Of a stretch of 54,439 nucleotides of DNA, positions 47,496 through 54,439 are shown piece by piece. The notes below the pieces were generated by a model that worked only from the letters and a program-made list of their open reading frames with translations, searched no databases and was not told where the DNA came from. Origin of the DNA: VFZS01 sp964353255 (lineage in GTDB: Bacteria; Acidobacteriota; Terriglobia; Bryobacterales; Bryobacteraceae). The DNA lies in contig CAYGVJ010000014.1 of the NCBI GenBank assembly GCA_964353255.1, forward strand, positions 1 to 54,439, given 5' to 3'. The stretch's first letter is position 1; every line of letters begins with the position of its first letter. The position numbers and the translations under genes are program-made.

Positions 47496-48719
47496 CTATA
47501 GGAAGCGCTCCACCTTGGCGTCGATCTTGAACTGCTTGCCGCTGGGTTCGAGCGGCAGGGTTTTAGTCTTTCGCTCGAGCACGAGGGTGCGGCGATCGCC
47601 AGGCTTCCCGCGCAGCGCGTCTACAACGGCGCCCATCGTCATGCCGGTGGTCTTCAGACCGTTCACCTGGAGGAGCTGGTCTCCCGGCTCGATCCCTTCG
47701 ACGGCCGGCTTCCCATCCTTCTTGGCAACGCCGATCACCTGGTAACTGCCGTCGGCCTCCGGCCGCAGGGTGAGCCCCACCAGGTCCATGTCATGCGAAT
47801 CGAACTCTGCGCCCTTTTCGAAGTAGACGGCGCTCGCGGCGAAGTCAATCTCGATCCGAAAGGCCTTGAAGGCATTCGGGCCGAGAATGCCACTTACCGG
47901 GCGGGCGGTCTTTTGCGAGTACCAGGCGGCGAATCCGGATGCCTGCGGAAGCCCGACCACCCCGACGTCGGCCAGCCGCGCGGGCCCCCACCGCAATTCG
48001 GGGAGGCGCATGACCGGCCAGACGGATTCCTGCGGCCACCATCCCCAGATGTTCGCGCAGCCGAGTGCTCCGGAATGGCGTGGCCAGCCCGGATGCCGCG
48101 CCGCGAGCCGCTCCAGCAGCTCCTCGGAAACGAAGCTATAGGAGGCGCCGTTGTCCAGCGCGAAGCTGTGGGTCTCCCCATCCACGACCCCGTCGATCTG
48201 GACGATCCCCGTTTTCGCGTGAACACTCGCCGCGGCGCGCAGGCCCTGCGGCTTCATGGCGCCTGGGTCCGCGATGGTGAGGCGGAGTTTGGGGTAGTCG
48301 AAGACGACCTGATACCACTTCAGCACCGTCGAAGGCAGGTTGGCATCGTTGTGCATTGTGCGGAAGATCCACTTCGGCCCCAACAGGACCTTCGACTTCA
48401 CGCCGTCGAATCTGAGCGGCATCCCGCCGATGCGGATGCCCGCGGGCGCCGGCACCGTAAGTTCCCGGTCGTTCTCCTTAGCCTCCGACATATCGACGCC
48501 GAGAGCTCGCGCCAGCGCTTCGCTCATGAAAAAATCCGGATTCCCGGTGTCAACCCAGAGGCGGGCTCTGCGCCAGGTGCCGTCCTTGGCTTCGAGCTCG
48601 GCCTCCACCAGCATGCGGTTGTGATCGAGAGTGACAGGAACGGTAACCTTCCTCGGTTTCGCCGCTGCCAGCAGCGGCAGAACGCAACCGGCACCCGCAA
48701 GCATGCTGCCCAATAGCAC
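47496..48719 (-). CDS. Retropepsin-like aspartic protease with C-terminal PDZ domain
   Basis: 407 residues. A signal sequence (LLGSMLAGAGCVLPLLAAA) is followed by two retropepsin-like halves. The first has ARLWVDTGNPDFFMSEALAR (D-T-G); the second has THSFALDNGASYSFVSEELL, where DNG replaces DTG. GILGPNAFKAFRIEIDF is the usual hydrophobic core. A PDZ domain ends the protein (AVEGIEPGDQLLQVNGLKTT). The substrate is unknown, and the altered second motif leaves activity open. The GTG at 48719 is chosen for the signal peptide. It is divergent from tadA. Confidence 0.75.
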   Translation of the reverse strand: MLLGSMLAGAGCVLPLLAAAKPRKVTVPVTLDHNRMLVEAELEAKDGTWRRARLWVDTGNPDFFMSEALARALGVDMSEAKENDRELTVPAPAGIRIGGMPLRFDGVKSKVLLGPKWIFRTMHNDANLPSTVLKWYQVVFDYPKLRLTIADPGAMKPQGLRAAASVHAKTGIVQIDGVVDGETHSFALDNGASYSFVSEELLERLAARHPGWPRHSGALGCANIWGWWPQESVWPVMRLPELRWGPARLADVGVVGLPQASGFAAWYSQKTARPVSGILGPNAFKAFRIEIDFAASAVYFEKGAEFDSHDMDLVGLTLRPEADGSYQVIGVAKKDGKPAVEGIEPGDQLLQVNGLKTTGMTMGAVVDALRGKPGDRRTLVLERKTKTLPLEPSGKQFKIDAKVERFL

Positions 48720-48888
48720 CTTTATCCTGAATCCTCCTCGATCGGTGTGCGATGCGTCAGCGGCCGAGGGAGCCGAGGTCCCCGTTCCCGCCTCCCCCTT
48801 GCCCTCCAGCATACACCCAGCCGCCTGCATTGCGGCCCTCCCGCAAAGGTGGGCCCCGCCAGCGGAGGCCGAAGGGGACAGCTCGGCA

Positions 48889-48894
48889 TACACT
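48889..48894 (+). promoter_or_regulatory. -10 element of a likely leaderless promoter (tadA)
   Basis: TACACT ends 7 nt before the tadA ATG at 48902, the same spacing seen at several other genes in this window. Confidence 0.4.
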
Positions 48895-48901
48895 GGTTGT
48901 G

Positions 48902-49351
48902 ATGGGCGACGAAGACTTCATGCGCGAAGCGCTGCGGCTGGCGGAGGAGGCCGGGCGGGCGGGCGAAGTGCCGGTGGGCGCGGTAGTAGTCCAGCAGGGG
49001 GCCATCATCGGACGGGGGCGCAACTCTCCCATTTCCACCGGGGATCCCACGGCCCACGCCGAGATCCTGGCCTTGCGAGAGGCGGCCGCCGCCGCGGGCA
49101 ACTACCGCCTGGAGAACGCGGTCCTCTACGTCACGCTCGAACCCTGCGTCATGTGCGCCGGGGCGCTGGTGGCAGCGCGCCTGAAGCGACTGGTCTTCGG
49201 CTGCCGCGATTTGCGCTTCGGCGGCGTGCGCTCGAAGTTCCGCCTGGCCGACTCCGACCTGCTCAGCCACCGCCTGGAGGTCACCGAGGGCGTCCTAGCG
49301 GCGGAATGCTTGGAGCCGCTCCAGCGGTTCTTCAGCAACCGGCGCCAGTAG
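48902..49351 (+). CDS. tadA: tRNA-specific adenosine deaminase TadA
   Basis: 149 residues. The deaminase zinc site is complete: HAEILALREA supplies His and the catalytic Glu, and LEPCVMCAGALVAARLKRL supplies the two Cys. MGDEDFMREALRLAEEAGRA and VPVGAVVVQQGAIIGRGRN are typical. It converts A34 to inosine in tRNA-Arg. The ATG at 48902 gives the family N-terminus; in-frame codons upstream would add a 50-residue Pro/Arg-rich extension that overlaps the divergent protease gene. Confidence 0.95.
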   Translation: MGDEDFMREALRLAEEAGRAGEVPVGAVVVQQGAIIGRGRNSPISTGDPTAHAEILALREAAAAAGNYRLENAVLYVTLEPCVMCAGALVAARLKRLVFGCRDLRFGGVRSKFRLADSDLLSHRLEVTEGVLAAECLEPLQRFFSNRRQ

Positions 49352-49407
49352 GATAAGACTCCCGTCTTGTCGCAGCGGCAAGCCAGGAGGCATACCCCAC
49401 TGTGGAG

Positions 49408-50763
49408 TCAGTACGTTACCTTGTTCGCGTAGTTGCCGTCTTCGTCGTAGTGCCACCACGGCCCGACGCGGCGGAAACCCGAGACGATGAAGTCGTCGAA
49501 CATGGGCGTAGGCTCGAAGTAACCGGGGTAGCGCAGGTACTTCTTTACGACTTCTTCGTTCAGCTCGACCCCCAGCCCCGGCTTGTCCGGCACCGGAATG
49601 TAGCCATTCTGGATGATCGGCTTGGGCGGGCCGGTGACCAGGTCGCCCCACCACGGCATGTCCACCGCGTGGTTCTCCATAACTACGAAGTTGCGGAGCG
49701 TCGCCGCCAGATGCACGCTGGCCATGCACCCCACCGGCGAGCCGGCGAAATGCAGCACCGTGGGAATCCCTCGCAGATCGGCGTAATCGGCGATGCGCTT
49801 GGTCTCGCGCAACGCCCCGGAGGTCTCCGGATCCGGCTGAATGATATCTAGGGCCTCGTTGTCGATCAGGTCCTGGAAGCCCTCTTCGAGCCCGAAGATG
49901 TCTTCGCCCGTCAGGATCGGCGTGGTGGCGGCCTCCTTGATGGTCTTCAAGCCGCGCCAGTCCCGCCAGGGAACGAAGTCCTCGGCCCAGGCCAACTGAT
50001 AAGGCTCGAAGGCCCGAGCGTAACGGATCGCGTCATTCACCGACAGGCGGCCGAAATGGTCGGCGCCTACCGGGGCGTCCCAGCCGATGGCGTCGCGCAC
50101 CGCGGCGATGTATTCGCACAGGTACTTCAGACCCTTCTCCGTGGCCGCGCCGTTCTCATGGACGGCGCCCGGCCGGTCCGCCACCAGGCTGGTGTACAGA
50201 TCCATCTTGAAGAAGGTGAAGCCCATCTTCTTCCGCTTGAGCATGCGCTCGCCGTAGATCTTGGGGTCCTTGTGGCCCGTGGTGTCGCAGTAGATGCGGA
50301 TGCGATCGCGGCACTTGGGTCCGATCAGGCGCCAGGCCGGCACCCCGTAGACCTTGCCGGCGATATCGTGGAGCGCCATATCGACGGCGCTGTAGCCGCC
50401 GCCCATCCGGCCGTGCCCCGCGAACTGCCGCAGGTTCCGCAGGATGGACTCGATCTCCAGCGGGTTCCTCCCCAGAATGTGCGCCTTCAGGATCAGAGCG
50501 ATGCCCTTGACCCCGGCGTCGCGCACCTCGCCCAGGCCGTAGACCCCCTGGTTAGTGTCGATGCGGATTATCGGGTAGTCGTAGTTGGCGGCCACCGTGC
50601 ACGCCCGCATGTCGGTGATCTTCAGCTTGCTGGGCGCCGACAACGTGTTGACGCCGGCGGGCTTGGGCTCCTGCGCCTCCGCAGGCGCAAACGCTGAAAC
50701 CACCGCGGCCGCGCCGGTAGAGGCCGTCAGCATTCGCCTGCGGCTCATGATTCTGGAACTCAT
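49408..50763 (-). CDS. Tat-exported enolase-superfamily (mandelate racemase/muconate lactonizing) protein
   Basis: 451 residues. A twin-arginine signal (MSRRRMLTASTGAAAVVSAF, then AEA) precedes an enolase-superfamily barrel: DYPIIRIDTNQGVYGLGEVR, AVDMALHDIAGKVYGVPAWR, FTFFKMDL, VGADHFGRLSVNDAIRYARA, WAEDFVPWRD and LTGEDIFGLEEGFQDLIDNE. Metal ligands fit the Asp, Glu and Glu of the last three segments. It may be a sugar-acid dehydratase. The ATG at 50763 follows AGAGAGGTGCTTCAG. Upstream and co-directional is an exported double-cupin gene, so the two may act on the same extracytoplasmic substrate. Confidence 0.85.
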   Translation of the reverse strand: MSSRIMSRRRMLTASTGAAAVVSAFAPAEAQEPKPAGVNTLSAPSKLKITDMRACTVAANYDYPIIRIDTNQGVYGLGEVRDAGVKGIALILKAHILGRNPLEIESILRNLRQFAGHGRMGGGYSAVDMALHDIAGKVYGVPAWRLIGPKCRDRIRIYCDTTGHKDPKIYGERMLKRKKMGFTFFKMDLYTSLVADRPGAVHENGAATEKGLKYLCEYIAAVRDAIGWDAPVGADHFGRLSVNDAIRYARAFEPYQLAWAEDFVPWRDWRGLKTIKEAATTPILTGEDIFGLEEGFQDLIDNEALDIIQPDPETSGALRETKRIADYADLRGIPTVLHFAGSPVGCMASVHLAATLRNFVVMENHAVDMPWWGDLVTGPPKPIIQNGYIPVPDKPGLGVELNEEVVKKYLRYPGYFEPTPMFDDFIVSGFRRVGPWWHYDEDGNYANKVTY

Positions 50764-50781
50764 CTGAAGCACCTCTCTTTC

Positions 50782-51648
50782 TTAGCGTCTGAATGGAAAC
50801 AGTGACCGCACCGCCAGGATGCGGGCCTTGGGCTCGCCGGGACGGTTGCCCGAGTAGAAACCCACCGTGCAGTTGAGCCGGAAGAAGTAAGCGTCGCCAG
50901 CCTTAGCCGGATGCCGCCCTTCCACTCCGTCCATGCCGCCGCCGGCCACCATTTCCCCGTGGCCGTCCAGCACCAAATAGATCTCTTCCTCCCGGTCGTG
51001 GTGGTGGGGGATATTGGTCCCGCCCGCGTCGAACTCCATGATGAACAGGCTGGTAAGAACGTGCGCCGCCGCCAGCCGGTCGCGCTTGCTGCTGCGCGGG
51101 CCCATCAGCAGTTGATACAGCGTGGAGGGCGGGTGGCCCGCCACGGTCTCCTTTTTCACTTCCTCGATATTGGCCAGCATCAGCTTGGGCGGCGGCTCGA
51201 CCTTGACGTCCGGGGGGATCCGGAATCCCATCACCATCAGCCGGCAAGGCTGCTCGGAGGGGTTGACGATGCCATGCCGTATGCCCGGCGGCAGATACAT
51301 GAAGTCGTCCTTGCGCACGGGGGTCTTCTCCTCACCGTACTGGAGCAGCCCGCCGCCCGCCAGAATGACGTAAACCTGCTCTTCGCCCGGGTACTCAACC
51401 GGCGCGCAAGCGCCGCCCGCGTCCACCGTGATTTCACCGTAGCGGGCGATGCCCCGCAAGATGCCCGCGTCCGAGTCACCCGCCCCGAAGACCGGCTTGT
51501 AGTGGCAGGCGGGCGTGGTGACGTCGGCGGGCTTCTCCTTAAGGTCGGGCAGGAACCGGCGCAACCAGGTCGGGTCAACCTGCCGCTCGGCCGCCACCAG
51601 GCAGCCGGCAGCCAGGCACAGCGCAAAAGCGATCCTGCGGCACAGCAT
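50782..51648 (-). CDS. Exported double-cupin protein
   Basis: 288 residues with a signal peptide (IAFALCLAAGCLVAA). The first cupin has VEYPGEEQVYVILAGGGLLQ then KDDFMYLPPGIRHGIVNP. The second has GTNIPHHHDREEEIYLVLDG, with the HxH...E metal pattern, and GDAYFFRLNCTVGFYSG. Bicupins of this kind include oxidases and isomerases, and the reaction cannot be called. It lies 18 nt upstream of the enolase-superfamily gene. A promoter with 7-nt spacing to the ATG precedes it. Confidence 0.8.
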   Translation of the reverse strand: MLCRRIAFALCLAAGCLVAAERQVDPTWLRRFLPDLKEKPADVTTPACHYKPVFGAGDSDAGILRGIARYGEITVDAGGACAPVEYPGEEQVYVILAGGGLLQYGEEKTPVRKDDFMYLPPGIRHGIVNPSEQPCRLMVMGFRIPPDVKVEPPPKLMLANIEEVKKETVAGHPPSTLYQLLMGPRSSKRDRLAAAHVLTSLFIMEFDAGGTNIPHHHDREEEIYLVLDGHGEMVAGGGMDGVEGRHPAKAGDAYFFRLNCTVGFYSGNRPGEPKARILAVRSLFPFRR

Positions 51649-51655
51649 GGAATAG

Positions 51656-51684
51656 ATGCTATGACGACGGCGGATGTTTTGCAA
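51656..51684 (-). promoter_or_regulatory. Promoter of the cupin gene, likely leaderless
   Basis: On the minus strand, TTGCAA (51684-51679), a 17-nt spacer and TAGCAT (51661-51656) end 7 nt before the ATG at 51648. This is the most complete of the short-leader promoters in the window. Confidence 0.5.
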
Positions 51685-51693
51685 GCACCCTGA

Positions 51694-52437
51694 TCAGCCG
51701 CGCGCGAGCAGCTCCCCGATCAGGCGCTTCATCCGTTGGTAGTGGCTGCCCGCCCAGTAGAGGCGCCCGCAGCCGCGGCACAGGCGGAACTCTTCGTAGT
51801 GTTCCCGGGTGGACGGCGGCAAGCGGTCACTGATCGCTTCCTTGAGGGCTTCTTCGAGTGGATTGTTGCAGCGCAGGCAGCGCGTGAACGGCGCTACCGA
51901 ACCGAAAAGGTCGAAGCGTTCGAGCACCTCGCGCGCCTGGCGCCGCGGATTGGTCTCGCGCACGGCGTAGCCATACTGGATGACGCGGTGCTTGAGCAGG
52001 TTGCGGTCCCGGGTCAGCAGGATCCGGCTTTCGCTCGTGGAGAGCTCCACCAGCTCTTCGTCCCGGTAGTCGTTGCGATAGAGCGCGTCGAAACCCAGCA
52101 TCCGCAGATAGCTCGCCAGCCGCCCCAGGTGCGCGTCCAGCACGAAGCGAACCTGGCGCAGCGGCCTGGGCCGCACGCGCAGCGCCGGCGTAATGTCGAG
52201 GGACTCGAACACCGGGTAGACGCTGATCCGGTCCCCGTCCCGCACCAGGTAGGAGAAATCCACTGACTCCCCGTTGGCCAGGATCAGGTCCACTTCCGTG
52301 TGCGGCACCCCGGCGCCCTCGATCAGGTCCTTGACCGAGCCGCTAACCTGGAAGCAGCACGCGAAACTGGCGAACCTTCTCTCCGGCGGCAGAAAATCGT
52401 TCAGCTCCGCGTAGAACCTCAGCTCCGCGCAGTTCAT
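51694..52437 (-). CDS. Mut7-C RNase domain protein with N-terminal ubiquitin-like domain
   Basis: 247 residues. Residues 1-80 are a ThiS/ubiquitin-like domain of Mut7-C proteins (CAELRFYAELNDFLPPERRF, DLILANGESVDFSYLVRDGD, RISVYPVFE). The Mut7-C PIN-like RNase follows (VRFVLDAHLGRLASYLRMLG, SRILLTRDRNLLKHR). A C-terminal zinc ribbon contains RCLRCNNPL and RLCRGCGRLYWAGSHY. The family is predicted to cut RNA; substrates are unknown. The ATG at 52437 fits the domain start. Confidence 0.85.
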   Translation of the reverse strand: MNCAELRFYAELNDFLPPERRFASFACCFQVSGSVKDLIEGAGVPHTEVDLILANGESVDFSYLVRDGDRISVYPVFESLDITPALRVRPRPLRQVRFVLDAHLGRLASYLRMLGFDALYRNDYRDEELVELSTSESRILLTRDRNLLKHRVIQYGYAVRETNPRRQAREVLERFDLFGSVAPFTRCLRCNNPLEEALKEAISDRLPPSTREHYEEFRLCRGCGRLYWAGSHYQRMKRLIGELLARG

Positions 52438-52464
52438 GGGGCCGCCCGCCGCGCCATCGAACAC

Positions 52465-52683
52465 TCAGACCGAAACCATGTCCGCAGGTTTGGCAAACGC
52501 TGGCGAACAGCCTTCGATCTTCCGCATCGCCGCCTTATCGAAGACCTTTTCGCCGCACGCCGGGCACTCGAAGAACTCCAGGTCGGGAACGGTATAGACC
52601 CGGCCCTCGAACTCACCGGCCAGGTCCCGCCGCACCCTGCGGATTCTCCGGCTACCGCATGTGGGGCACTGCCTGATCGTCAT
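52465..52683 (-). CDS. YgiT-type zinc finger antitoxin-like protein
   Basis: 72 residues. Two CxxC pairs (CPTCGSRRIRRV and FFECPACGEKVFD) form the YgiT/MqsA-type N-terminal zinc domain, and the end (AAMRKIEGCSP) is short, without the helix-turn-helix of full MqsA. In many genomes this protein pairs with a DUF4258 toxin-like partner, which is encoded 18 nt upstream here. An antitoxin role is inferred from that pairing. Confidence 0.78.
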   Translation of the reverse strand: MTIRQCPTCGSRRIRRVRRDLAGEFEGRVYTVPDLEFFECPACGEKVFDKAAMRKIEGCSPAFAKPADMVSV

Positions 52684-52701
52684 TTGGGCCGTCCTCGAAC
52701 C

Positions 52702-53013
52702 TCACAGCGCCCGCTTGGAGGAAACGAGGAAGTAGTAGACCTCCTCGCCAGCTTCCCGAACCAGCTTGCCTTTGGAGTAGATCGCCAGCCCCTCCAAGTT
52801 CGGGCTCTGGATGACATACAAGTACTCCCGCTCTCCGCCCCGGAGCGGGTTCCTCGAACGGAGCGTCTTGTAGATTGCCACTGCATTCACGATGGACTCG
52901 GCAACGTCCAACTCCGTCAACCGGTCAGCTTCCATCTCCAGGCGCGCCTTCTCGCTGAAGGCATACCGCCCAGCGAGCACGGCCCGCTTGATCCGCACGA
53001 GAACGTCGCTCAT
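52702..53013 (-). CDS. DUF4258 toxin-like protein
   Basis: 103 residues. YAFSEKARLEMEADRLTELD is the DUF4258 start (xxSxHAxxxMxxRxIxxxD), followed by NLEGLAIYSKGKLVREAGEE. The usual His is replaced (SEKAR). DUF4258 proteins have a RelE-like fold and are probable RNase toxins. The gene is followed by the YgiT-type gene in the same direction, so this is the toxin-first order. Toxicity is inferred only. Confidence 0.75.
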   Translation of the reverse strand: MSDVLVRIKRAVLAGRYAFSEKARLEMEADRLTELDVAESIVNAVAIYKTLRSRNPLRGGEREYLYVIQSPNLEGLAIYSKGKLVREAGEEVYYFLVSSKRAL

Positions 53014-53088
53014 CGCAGGCGCTGACCACTCTCATTGTAGTACCGTGCCGGCGCCGGGCGCCTTAGCAGAAGCGGAGCTCCGCACGCA

Positions 53089-53748
53089 TCATGGCTGCGG
53101 CTGGCGGCGGGCCCGGCGGGCCTTCAGGGTTTCCCAGATCACCGGCAGCAGCGACACGAAGATGATCAGGAAGATCACCTTCTCGAAGTTCTGCCGCACC
53201 CAGGGCACGCGGCCCAGCGTGTAGCCTAACGTGGTGACGGATGCCACCCAGCCCACCACGCCGCACACGCTGAACGTCAGAAAGCGGGGGTAGTGCATTT
53301 GCGACACGCCGGCCAGGAACGGGGCAAAGGTGCGCATGATCGGGATGAACTTGGCGTAGACGATGGTCTTGCCGCCGTGCCGGTCATAGAAGGCTCTGGA
53401 CCGCTCCAAATGTTCATGCTTGAAGAAGCGCGAATTGGACCGGCTGAAAATCACCGGCCCGGTGTGGCGGCCCAGCAGATAGCCCGTGCTGTCGCCGATT
53501 ATCGCGGCGGCCATCAGCAGCAGGTTGACGGCGATGAGGTTCAGCTTGCCCACCCCGGTCACCACGCCCACCGTGAACAGGAACGAGTCGCCGGGCAGAA
53601 AGAACCCGGTGAGCAGGCCGGTCTCGGCAAAGACCACCCCGAACATCATGGCGTAGCCCAGCCAGCCCGCCAGCACCGTGCTGAGCAGATGGATCAGTCG
53701 CTCCGGGGTGGTCAGGGTGTGCAGGAAATCCAGCAGCGCATTGAGCAT
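53089..53748 (-). CDS. DedA family membrane protein
   Basis: 219 residues. DedA/VTT marks are present: FFLPGDSFLFTVGVVTG, GDSTGYLLGRHTGPVIF, HLERSRAFYDRHGGKTIVYA and KFIPIMRTFAPFLAGVSQM. There are four to six hydrophobic segments, and the Arg in IMRTF and the Glu/Asp residues of the family are kept. DedA proteins are inner-membrane lipid transport or homeostasis proteins. The ATG at 53748 is 22 nt after the chaperone gene stop, so they may be co-transcribed. Confidence 0.93.
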   Translation of the reverse strand: MLNALLDFLHTLTTPERLIHLLSTVLAGWLGYAMMFGVVFAETGLLTGFFLPGDSFLFTVGVVTGVGKLNLIAVNLLLMAAAIIGDSTGYLLGRHTGPVIFSRSNSRFFKHEHLERSRAFYDRHGGKTIVYAKFIPIMRTFAPFLAGVSQMHYPRFLTFSVCGVVGWVASVTTLGYTLGRVPWVRQNFEKVIFLIIFVSLLPVIWETLKARRARRQPQP

Positions 53749-53770
53749 GGGAAGAGAAAGCCGCCCAGGC

Positions 53771-54439
53771 TCAACCGCGGTAGCTGGCGATCAGGCGCTT
53801 GATGACCTCGTCGTGAATCTTCAGTTTGCCCTCCCGCATCAGGCCGGCGCGCAGGGAATCCTCGAAGAGCTCCCGCCGCATCACCAGCTTCTGGCTCTTC
53901 ACGGCGGCGACAAGGGCCTCCCGCTGCGTTTCCAGTTGGCTCATGTCGGCCGGGGTCTTGCTGACCACCTTGCAGATCAGCCGGCGCGGGCCCGAGGAAA
54001 CCGGGCCGAACACCGCGCCCACCGGCTCGAGAAACGCCTGGTACACCTGGCGAGCTTCACCAATGCCGTCGGCAGCCCCGTCAATCGCGAAATCCTGCGT
54101 GGTCCGCACCTCGGCCTTCACCGACTGGGCCAGCTTCTTGAAATCGGCGCCCGCCGCCTTGGCTTTTTCGGCTAGCTCCCGGGCGCGCTGCTCCACCAGT
54201 TGGGCCACCTTCTCGTCCACCAGCCGCTGCCGGATCTCGCTCTCCACCTCGGACAACTCGGCCGTCCGTGCCGGGTGGACCGCCGTCAGCACCGCCACCG
54301 CCAGCTTGTTGCCCGCCACCGAGAGCACCGCGGTGACCTCACCAGGCTTCAGCGTGGCAATGGCCTCGAAGAACTCCTGGTTCACCCCGAGCTCGGGGAC
54401 TTTCTCTCCGTAAGCCACTTTGTCGGCCTTGACGAACTG
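53771..54439 (-). CDS. SurA/PpiD-type peptidyl-prolyl isomerase (5' part outside window)
   Basis: The frame stays open to the window edge, so only the C-terminal 222 residues are seen. FEAIATLKPGEVTAVLSVAG is the end of a parvulin (PpiC) domain. It is followed by the helical C-terminal region of PpiD-like proteins (ELSEVESEIRQRLVDEKVAQ then LVEQRARELAEKAKAAGADF). Such proteins help fold outer-membrane or exported proteins. The N-terminal membrane anchor and most of the parvulin domain lie beyond 54439. It precedes dedA in the same direction. Confidence 0.82.
   Translation of the reverse strand, partial: QFVKADKVAYGEKVPELGVNQEFFEAIATLKPGEVTAVLSVAGNKLAVAVLTAVHPARTAELSEVESEIRQRLVDEKVAQLVEQRARELAEKAKAAGADFKKLAQSVKAEVRTTQDFAIDGAADGIGEARQVYQAFLEPVGAVFGPVSSGPRRLICKVVSKTPADMSQLETQREALVAAVKSQKLVMRRELFEDSLRAGLMREGKLKIHDEVIKRLIASYRG

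Overview
The window is a GC-rich bacterial chromosome segment with tightly packed genes. It is probably from an Acidobacteriota genome of the Bryobacterales/Solibacter type and probably a draft or metagenome bin, because two runs of exactly 100 N sit inside repeats. The cell has an outer membrane, since fabZ, lpxA and lpxI are present. It also has a PEP-CTERM protein, three ECF sigma/anti-sigma pairs, a DUF4380 protein, a sialidase-like protein and a Tat-exported enolase-superfamily enzyme. The taxonomic call is inference; no rRNA or tRNA gene was seen.

Layout. 1-2839 (minus): rpoD (cut by the window edge), nrdR and a flippase-like membrane protein. 3079-6707 (plus): an ECF sigma/anti-sigma envelope operon ending in LiaI-like and DUF4097 proteins. 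7988-9888: an IS110/IS1111-type element between inverted REP sequences, with a structured non-coding tail. 9896-10347: a decayed vapBC pair. 10394-12736 (minus): trxB and a FeoB lacking its GTPase domain. 12873-14716 (plus): a MerR-TPR regulator and thiL. 14670-19340 (minus): a four-gene overlapping operon of lipoprotein, ATPase, a permease fused to a chorismate-lyase-like domain, and a pentapeptide-repeat membrane protein. This is the best candidate for an undescribed system. 19536-23443: DUF4380, sialidase, trpB2 and an IscA-type protein. 23711-25249: a second sigma/anti-sigma operon. 25406-27534: a Memo-AMMECR1 fusion and a PEP-CTERM protein. 27679-33344: an AddB/AddA-type helicase-nuclease pair. 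33334-34186 (minus): a third sigma/anti-sigma pair. 34251-36337: a small membrane protein, rph, rdgB and a BrnT/BrnA-type pair. 36339-38383 (minus): fabZ-lpxA-lpxI. 38408-40077: an M20 peptidase and a dead REP transposase between REPs. 40109-47374 (minus): an eight-gene LiaFS-like/LytTR/ABC-efflux operon. 47496-54439: an aspartic protease, tadA, an enolase-superfamily enzyme, a cupin, a Mut7-C RNase, a YgiT/DUF4258 pair, DedA and a SurA/PpiD-type chaperone cut by the window edge.

Three themes cut across the window. First, palindromic repeat families lie both between and inside genes. A REP of the GAGCCGCGACCGTCAGGGAG type and a CACAGGC...GCCTGTG type are each read in frame within addA and addB. 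A third palindrome lies in the N-terminal tail of a response regulator, and another REP supplies the last codons of the sialidase. A RAYT (REP transposase) remnant flanked by inverted REPs points to the mobiliser. Second, many start codons lie only 7-8 nt after a good -10 hexamer, which suggests widespread leaderless mRNAs. Third, envelope-stress logic recurs: three sigma/anti-sigma pairs, two LiaI/LiaF-like groups and a MacAB-like efflux operon under a LytS/LytTR pair.
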